A DNA stretch of 39,837 bases from IMG/VR virus record IMGVR_UViG_3300036900_000181, positions 1-39,837 of that record, one strand, 5' to 3'. The DNA comes from a virus. The translations under genes and the position numbers were made by a program. Shown here piece by piece: positions 35,761 to 39,837 of this stretch. The notes below the pieces were generated by a model. The model was given only the letters and a program-made list of their open reading frames with translations. It was not told the origin of the DNA and searched no databases. Within the stretch, counting starts at the first letter, position 1. Each line of letters begins with the position of its first letter.

Positions 35761-37038
35761 ATGACTGATCCACTATCTCCAAAACAAGTACAATATGTAA
35801 AAAACGCTAATGCAAAGTGGAACATGGCCCATGGAAGTGTTCGATGTGGTAAAACCGTTGGTACCGTTTTTCGTTTCCTTGCTGACTGTATGGCTTGTCC
35901 AGACTCGAAGATATACATTGTTGGTCATACTTTCGATACTGCTTATCGTAATGTTGTTCGTCTTATCATGGAAAGCGAAGAGCTTAGTATGTTCCGCCCC
36001 TTCTGCGCATGGACTGGAAAGAAGTTATATTTCCGAGATAAAGTCATCACTGTTCTAGGCGCAAAAGACGAAGGTGCAATCGGTAATTTCCAAGGTGACA
36101 CACACTCTCTGACCTATTGCGATGAAATTACCTTGTACCCTGAAAGTATAATCGATATGATTGATACGCGTTTAAGCTGCGCTCACAGCAAGGCTCATGC
36201 AACCATGAACCCTGCACAACCTACTCACAAGGTTAAACAGTGGATTGATAGAGCTGACGCAGGAGATAAGAACTATTATTCACTACACTTTACGCTGGAT
36301 GACAATCCATATGTACCCGCAGATTATAAACAGCGTATACGTGATAGCCTTAGTGGTGTTTTTTATAAGCGTAATTACCTTGGTTTATGGTGCCTTGCCG
36401 AAGGGGCTATTTTCGACTTCTTTGATCGATCGATACATGTGGTGCGTAAGCCTCCTGCTGCCGCTGAGTATTACATTGCTGCTATTGACTACGGGGCTAG
36501 TAACCCTTTTGCATGTCTTCTGATAGGCGTAAGTACAGGGCGCTACACACAAACAGGTAAAAAGCTTTGGGTAGAAAAAGAATACTATTGGGACCCTAAA
36601 GTAACGCAGAGAGGCAAAACGAATGCTGAATTTGCTAAAGACGTTGTTGAGTTCCTTAGCGATTATAACGTTAACGCTTTGTATATTGATCCTAGTGCTG
36701 CCGCTTTTAAGTTGGAGATGCGCCGTGCACATATGCCAACGGTTGACGCAAATAATGAGGTTCTAGATGGCATTCAGATCATGACGAGTGAGATGCAGAA
36801 AGGTAATCTTGTTGTGATGGAATGCTGTAAGAATTTGATCAGAGAGCTTGAGACTTATGTATGGGACAAGAAGGCGAGTGAGAAGGGTGATGATGAGCCT
36901 GTTAAGAAGTCAGATCACGCCATCGACGCCTGTAGGTACGCAGTCGCGACGCATAAAGTTACTATCTACGACCCATATAAGGACAAACAGAGAGCCGATG
37001 AGTGGAGATCGAATAGATATGACCCATATAGAAGATGA
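35761..37038 (+). CDS. terL: Terminase large subunit, 425 aa
   Basis: The packaging ATPase-nuclease. Walker A at 25-32 (G-S-V-R-C-G-K-T), Walker B at 117-122 (L-T-Y-C-D-E), then the RNase-H-like nuclease domain with D243 in A-I-D-Y-G-A-S-N-P, D310 in I-D-P-S-A-A and D385/D389 in D-H-A-I-D-A-C-R-Y. Length and motif order fit the PBSX-type large terminase. It drives headful-type packaging into the procapsid through the portal encoded downstream. It is separated from the small subunit by a divergent minus-strand cassette, which is unusual. Confidence 0.93.
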   Translation: MTDPLSPKQVQYVKNANAKWNMAHGSVRCGKTVGTVFRFLADCMACPDSKIYIVGHTFDTAYRNVVRLIMESEELSMFRPFCAWTGKKLYFRDKVITVLGAKDEGAIGNFQGDTHSLTYCDEITLYPESIIDMIDTRLSCAHSKAHATMNPAQPTHKVKQWIDRADAGDKNYYSLHFTLDDNPYVPADYKQRIRDSLSGVFYKRNYLGLWCLAEGAIFDFFDRSIHVVRKPPAAAEYYIAAIDYGASNPFACLLIGVSTGRYTQTGKKLWVEKEYYWDPKVTQRGKTNAEFAKDVVEFLSDYNVNALYIDPSAAAFKLEMRRAHMPTVDANNEVLDGIQIMTSEMQKGNLVVMECCKNLIRELETYVWDKKASEKGDDEPVKKSDHAIDACRYAVATHKVTIYDPYKDKQRADEWRSNRYDPYRR

Positions 37039-37067
37039 TTGACATAAAATGCAAGCCTTGATAGTAT
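37039..37067 (+). promoter_or_regulatory. Consensus promoter for a leaderless HNH mRNA
   Basis: Perfect TTGACA (37039-37044) begins at the base after the terL stop, then 17 bases and TAGTAT (37062-37067, 4 of 6). The ATG lies 8 bases after the -10, at the expected start site. No Shine-Dalgarno site fits between. Confidence 0.65.
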
Positions 37068-37074
37068 CTGATAT

Positions 37075-37656
37075 ATGGATAAACATCAAACTCATTATGG
37101 TAAAACATTTTACCTAGACAAGAAGACAGGATATTGGATATCTACGGCATGCCCAAAGATAAGAGCTCATCGTTGGGTGTGGTTGCAAAATCACTCTGAG
37201 ATACCTTCTGGATGTCACATACACCATAAAAATGGTAATAAGTCAGATAATTCAATCGAAAATCTTGAATTAATGGCTCAATCCGATCATTTGCGTTTGC
37301 ATATGACAGAGGAAAAAAAGAAAGCGTCAAGTCTTCGAATGGATGGGATACGACACTTAACAAAAGAATGGCATGCCAGTGAAGAAGGTAAAGCTTGGCA
37401 TAGATTACATGCATTTAAAAACTCATTTGGTAAGTGGGAGTCGCAAACATTCGAATGTAAAGTTTGTAAAAAATCCTATGAATCTACAAAGAAACATAAT
37501 TCCAAGTTTTGCACAAACGCATGTAAATCAGTCTATAGAAGGGCCAGTGGTTTGGATGACATAGAAAGGGAATGCAGGAAATGTAGTCAGAAATTTATCT
37601 GCAATAAATATGCAAAAACACTCTATTGTAGCAGATCATGCGCCCACAAAACATAG
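37075..37656 (+). CDS. HNH homing endonuclease-like protein, 193 aa
   Basis: Residues about 30-75 match an HNH_3 domain: R-A-H-R-W-V-W-L-Q-N-H, G-C-H-I-H-H-K-N-G-N-K-S-D-N-S-I-E-N-L-E. The catalytic histidine is H50 or H51, and N63 completes the motif. The C-terminal half carries two treble-clef-type cysteine clusters (F-E-C-K-V-C, F-C-T-N-A-C; E-C-R-K-C, Y-C-S-R-S-C). This fits a free-standing homing endonuclease inserted between terL and portal, a usual site. Leaderless transcript predicted. Its end overlaps no other gene; the next start is 11 bases on. Confidence 0.85.
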   Translation: MDKHQTHYGKTFYLDKKTGYWISTACPKIRAHRWVWLQNHSEIPSGCHIHHKNGNKSDNSIENLELMAQSDHLRLHMTEEKKKASSLRMDGIRHLTKEWHASEEGKAWHRLHAFKNSFGKWESQTFECKVCKKSYESTKKHNSKFCTNACKSVYRRASGLDDIERECRKCSQKFICNKYAKTLYCSRSCAHKT

Positions 37657-37666
37657 AGGCAAAATC

Positions 37667-37858
37667 ATGCCACCCATAGCCGCCAATAGAGATGTACACA
37701 AAGAATTTAGCCAAGAATATCTAGAGAAATGGTGCAAAGAAAACGACTTACCCGTCAATTTCTTTGATCTACCAGTACAAGAAAGGCGAGATGCGATAAT
37801 GGATAGCCATAGGAGATTATGGCCTATTGATCCGGATGATTATTTGAGAATAAAATAA
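37667..37858 (+). CDS. Small acidic protein, 63 aa
   Basis: Start at 37667 has GAGG 7 bases upstream; an upstream in-frame ATG at 37610 lies inside the HNH gene and is not favoured. The product is acidic with a W-C-K-E-N-D-L-P-V-N-F-F-D-L-P-V-Q-E-R-R-D-A-I core and a W-P-I-D-P-D-D-Y end. Unknown function; probably a terminase/portal accessory by position. Confidence 0.65.
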   Translation: MPPIAANRDVHKEFSQEYLEKWCKENDLPVNFFDLPVQERRDAIMDSHRRLWPIDPDDYLRIK

Positions 37859-37868
37859 AGAAAATGCC

Positions 37869-37897
37869 TTGACATAATATCCAAAACAGTCTTTAAT
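37869..37897 (+). promoter_or_regulatory. Strong promoter before a three-way-junction leader
   Basis: Perfect TTGACA (37869-37874), 17 bases, TTTAAT (37892-37897, 5 of 6). Predicted start 37904, three bases before P1 of the leader RNA. It drives the zinc-finger gene and probably the portal gene. Confidence 0.8.
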
Positions 37898-37906
37898 TAA
37901 ACATTA

Positions 37907-37955
37907 ACTCACCTAGGATCGCTTCCGAAAACGGTTTTCTGGACCGCAGGTGAGT
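37907..37955 (+). ncRNA. Three-way-junction leader RNA, copy 2
   Basis: P1 is ACTCACCT (37907-37914) with AGGTGAGT (37948-37955). Inside lie a single A, P2 GGA-TCGCT-TCC (37916-37926), the linker GAAAA (37927-37931), P3 CGGT-TTTCTGG-ACCG (37932-37946) and a single C. Copy 1 at 18851 has the same junction (A; 3-bp P2 with 5-nt loop ending CT; GAAAA; P3 with 7-nt loop; C) but different paired bases. It starts at the predicted 5' end of the mRNA. Confidence 0.7.
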
Positions 37956-37986
37956 CTTTTCAATCCAGATTAACTACAGGGGTTAT

Positions 37987-38295
37987 ATGGGAAAACCAGT
38001 AAAAAAAATATGCGAACATTGTGATAAAGAATATTGGGGACAAAAAGAATCTAGATTTTGTTCTCTTAACTGCGTAGGTCTTCATGCATCTTGGTTGTGT
38101 AAATCAGGAAAAGAAGTATGTAAAACACAAGAGGAGAGAGAAAAAGACAGGATTAAAAGAATCAATGCTAACTTTGTGAATAGGGAAGTAAGAAAGCCAC
38201 GAGACCCATTAGCTAACGCAAAATTAGATTCATCTCATCTATATAAGAAAAAAGAACCCGCACTCATGAAAAGATTCAACGCATGCAGGGGATAA
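37987..38295 (+). CDS. Zinc-finger basic protein, 102 aa
   Basis: N-terminal treble-clef-like zinc finger: I-C-E-H-C-D-K-E-Y-W-G, then S-R-F-C-S-L-N-C-V-G-L-H (residues about 8-32). The remaining 65 residues are basic (K-R-I-N-A-N-F-V-N-R-E-V-R-K-P-R-D-P). It is related in style to the C-terminal fingers of the HNH gene and may be a remnant or partner of such proteins. ATG follows AGGGG. It is the first gene of the transcript that begins with the leader RNA. Confidence 0.65.
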   Translation: MGKPVKKICEHCDKEYWGQKESRFCSLNCVGLHASWLCKSGKEVCKTQEEREKDRIKRINANFVNREVRKPRDPLANAKLDSSHLYKKKEPALMKRFNACRG

Positions 38296-38304
38296 TCTGT
38301 AAAG

Positions 38305-38333
38305 TTGCAATAATAAAATCTTTACGCTACAGT
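38305..38333 (+). promoter_or_regulatory. Possible additional portal promoter
   Basis: TTGCAA (38305-38310), 17 bases, TACAGT (38328-38333), 4 of 6 in each box. GTAAAG/CTTTAC arms (38299-38304, 38320-38325) overlap it and may be an operator. Confidence 0.35.
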
Positions 38334-38355
38334 TAGCTTTCACACGGAGGCTAGC

Positions 38356-39828
38356 TTGTCTTTCTATAATGAGCCATGGAATAATGCCTTGGAGCCTAAC
38401 CAAGGCAGTATACGGCATTGGTTAGATAATTTATATCAGAAGTTCCAGCCTATTGAGCAAAGCAGGTGGAACCAGTCGAACATAGACACTCTCTTCTATG
38501 CAGGCTCACAAACCTTTGTCAACCGATATTTCAATTTTTCCCCATCGACATCTTACCAACAGTACTATTTTAATTTAGTTCAGCAACCCGTAAACATGAT
38601 CACAGGCTATCAACGACAGCACCGTAAATCCATAACATACCAAAACATCGACGGAAGCGACCCACAGACTACTGACCAGTACACTAAAGTCATAACTAAT
38701 GCAGCAATGCGAGGAGCAATCCACGAGCAATTTAGCAAAGCGTGCGAATTGGCTGCGGTCAGTGGTATGGTCATGCTACAACCATATCTGGACTTTAGTG
38801 GTGACGATGCTGCGCAAGGTGAGATAAAGCTTAAAATCTGGGAGTATAATGCGTTTCTCGTGGATCCTTACTTCAGAGAGTCTGATATGTCGGATGCTCA
38901 GTTCATCTGGTGTCAAGAATATATCTCCAAAAAAGAGGCAGAAGAAAGATTCCCCGATAAAATCGAAAACATTGCGCCGATGGCTGGTACTCCGCAGCGT
39001 TACGGATCATTCTACTTCCTGCCCGAAAACTACAACATGGCGCGGAACGACCTTATGGTGCTCAGTTACGTGTGGTACAAGTGGAAAAAGAAGAAAAAGC
39101 GTCTATACAGTGCTAAGCGCAATCAATTCTTCGACTTCGCTGGTGGGGATGAGCAGCTCGAAAAGATCCTCTATAATATACCGGATATGGAAGAAGTCAC
39201 CGTTGAAGTCCCGTGCTGGAAACTTGCAGTTGTACTTAACGAACAACTTATGTTTCAAGGCGATAACCCCTTAGGAGACATGGGATCACCAATGATCCCT
39301 GTATTTTGGAATTATGAGCCGCACATCAACTACTATGATCTTCGTGTGCGTAGTCTTATTCGGACTATGCGCGATCCTCAGTTCTTATTTAATTTTAAGG
39401 TCATCACTAACAACGATATCGTATCAGCTACTATTAACGCCGGATGGAAACGAAAAGTCGGAGCAGTAGCAAATGAGGACAACCTTAAGAAAAGCGGACA
39501 AGGTTGGGATGTCATTATTAATGACGGATATGAGCTTGCAGACTGCGAGAAGATCATTCCTTCTGGCGTTCCAGAATCAGACCTTGCTTTGGCTCAACAG
39601 ATGGATGATCTCATATGGAAAACCGCAGGCATCAATCTTGAAAATTGGGCTGGCCAAAACGATAAACAGATAAGCACGCTCACGCAGTTGATGAAGATGG
39701 CAGCTAACTTAATGGTCTTCCAGAAGTACTTTGATCAGTGGGATTACTCATTAAAGTTATTGGGCGAGAAAATGCTAAACATCGTCCAGAACAACTGGAA
39801 CGCTGAAAAAGTTGGACTTATGATTGGC
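38356..39828 (+). CDS. P22-like portal protein, N-terminal part (runs off right end)
   Basis: Starts with TTG, supported by GGAGG five bases upstream. The 491 residues to 39828 carry features of the P22-type portal: Q-Q-P-V-N-M-I-T-G-Y-Q-R-Q-H-R-K-S-I near residue 75, a clip/wing region with D-P-Y-F-R-E-S-D-M-S-D-A-Q-F, and W-N-Y-E-P-H-type stem residues. Joining across the terminal repeat gives about 708 residues. The TAA at 39829-39831 is probably an end error, because the other copy reads GAA at 127-129. It forms the dodecameric DNA portal. Confidence 0.88.
39703..39828. repeat. Terminal direct repeat (assembly overlap), right copy
   Basis: Identical to bases 1-126. The final nine bases differ from 127-135 at two positions, one of which creates the stop codon that truncates the portal reading frame. 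Confidence 0.93.
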
Positions 39829-39837
39829 TAAGAGCCA

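Noticed and set aside
35083-35768. Several plus-strand open frames (71-102 codons) across the zinc-ribbon cassette
   Set aside because: Shadows of the three minus-strand genes, which show cysteine motifs, paralogy and ribosome sites.
39829-39831. True stop codon ending the portal at 491 residues
   Set aside because: The other copy of the terminal repeat reads GAA and the frame continues for 217 residues to a P22-like length.

Overview
The window is an almost complete, AT-rich genome of a tailed double-stranded DNA phage, best described as a P22-like podovirus. The first 126 bases repeat exactly at the right end (39703-39828), and the portal gene runs off the right edge and resumes at the left. 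The sequence is therefore one circular or circularly permuted assembly of about 39.7 kb, opened inside the portal gene. Terminase and portal type, the gene order and the absence of tape measure and sheath genes support a short-tailed virion. The host cannot be read with confidence. Shine-Dalgarno sites, sigma70-like promoters and two predicted lipoproteins fit a Gram-negative bacterium.

Layout. The left 16 kb is the virion operon on the plus strand: portal C-terminus, small basic proteins, scaffold, an N4-gp56-like major capsid protein, connector and stabilisation-like proteins that share a recurring beta module, then a Q-rich ejection-protein block. A two-gene minus-strand pair (excisionase-like HTH protein and small membrane protein) splits this from the fibre block (16.5-23.2 kb), whose products are built from tandem repeats, a YadA-head-like beta roll and a beta-propeller behind a tail-collar domain. 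A glycosyltransferase-like gene, a DUF6496-like gene and a zinc-ribbon gene end the block. A gene-free island at 24306-24687 holds three terminators, one consensus promoter with a small RNA, and mutually exclusive hairpins. It is followed by a separately terminated collagen-like gene. From 25.4 to 28.0 kb a leftward early operon encodes a YqaJ exonuclease, an ERF annealing protein and small proteins. It diverges at a lambda-like promoter/operator region from the rightward operon: Cro-like protein, replication initiator, DnaC-like loader, RusA resolvase, a small membrane/lipoprotein cluster, a large structured RNA locus, HNH endonuclease, ParB-like protein, then small and large terminase and portal. 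No integrase, DNA polymerase or endolysin is recognisable.

The most interesting unexplained signals are RNA-level. Two late leaders (18851-18893 and 37907-37955) fold into the same small three-way junction with covarying helices. The capsid leader carries a 28-nt tandem repeat with a compensatory base pair. A roughly 190-nt three-domain RNA with its own promoter and terminator lies at 31875-32066. Two accessory genes (16389 minus, 37075 plus) have consensus promoters placed so that transcription should begin at the start codon (leaderless mRNAs). All functional calls come from reading the sequence; no database search was possible.
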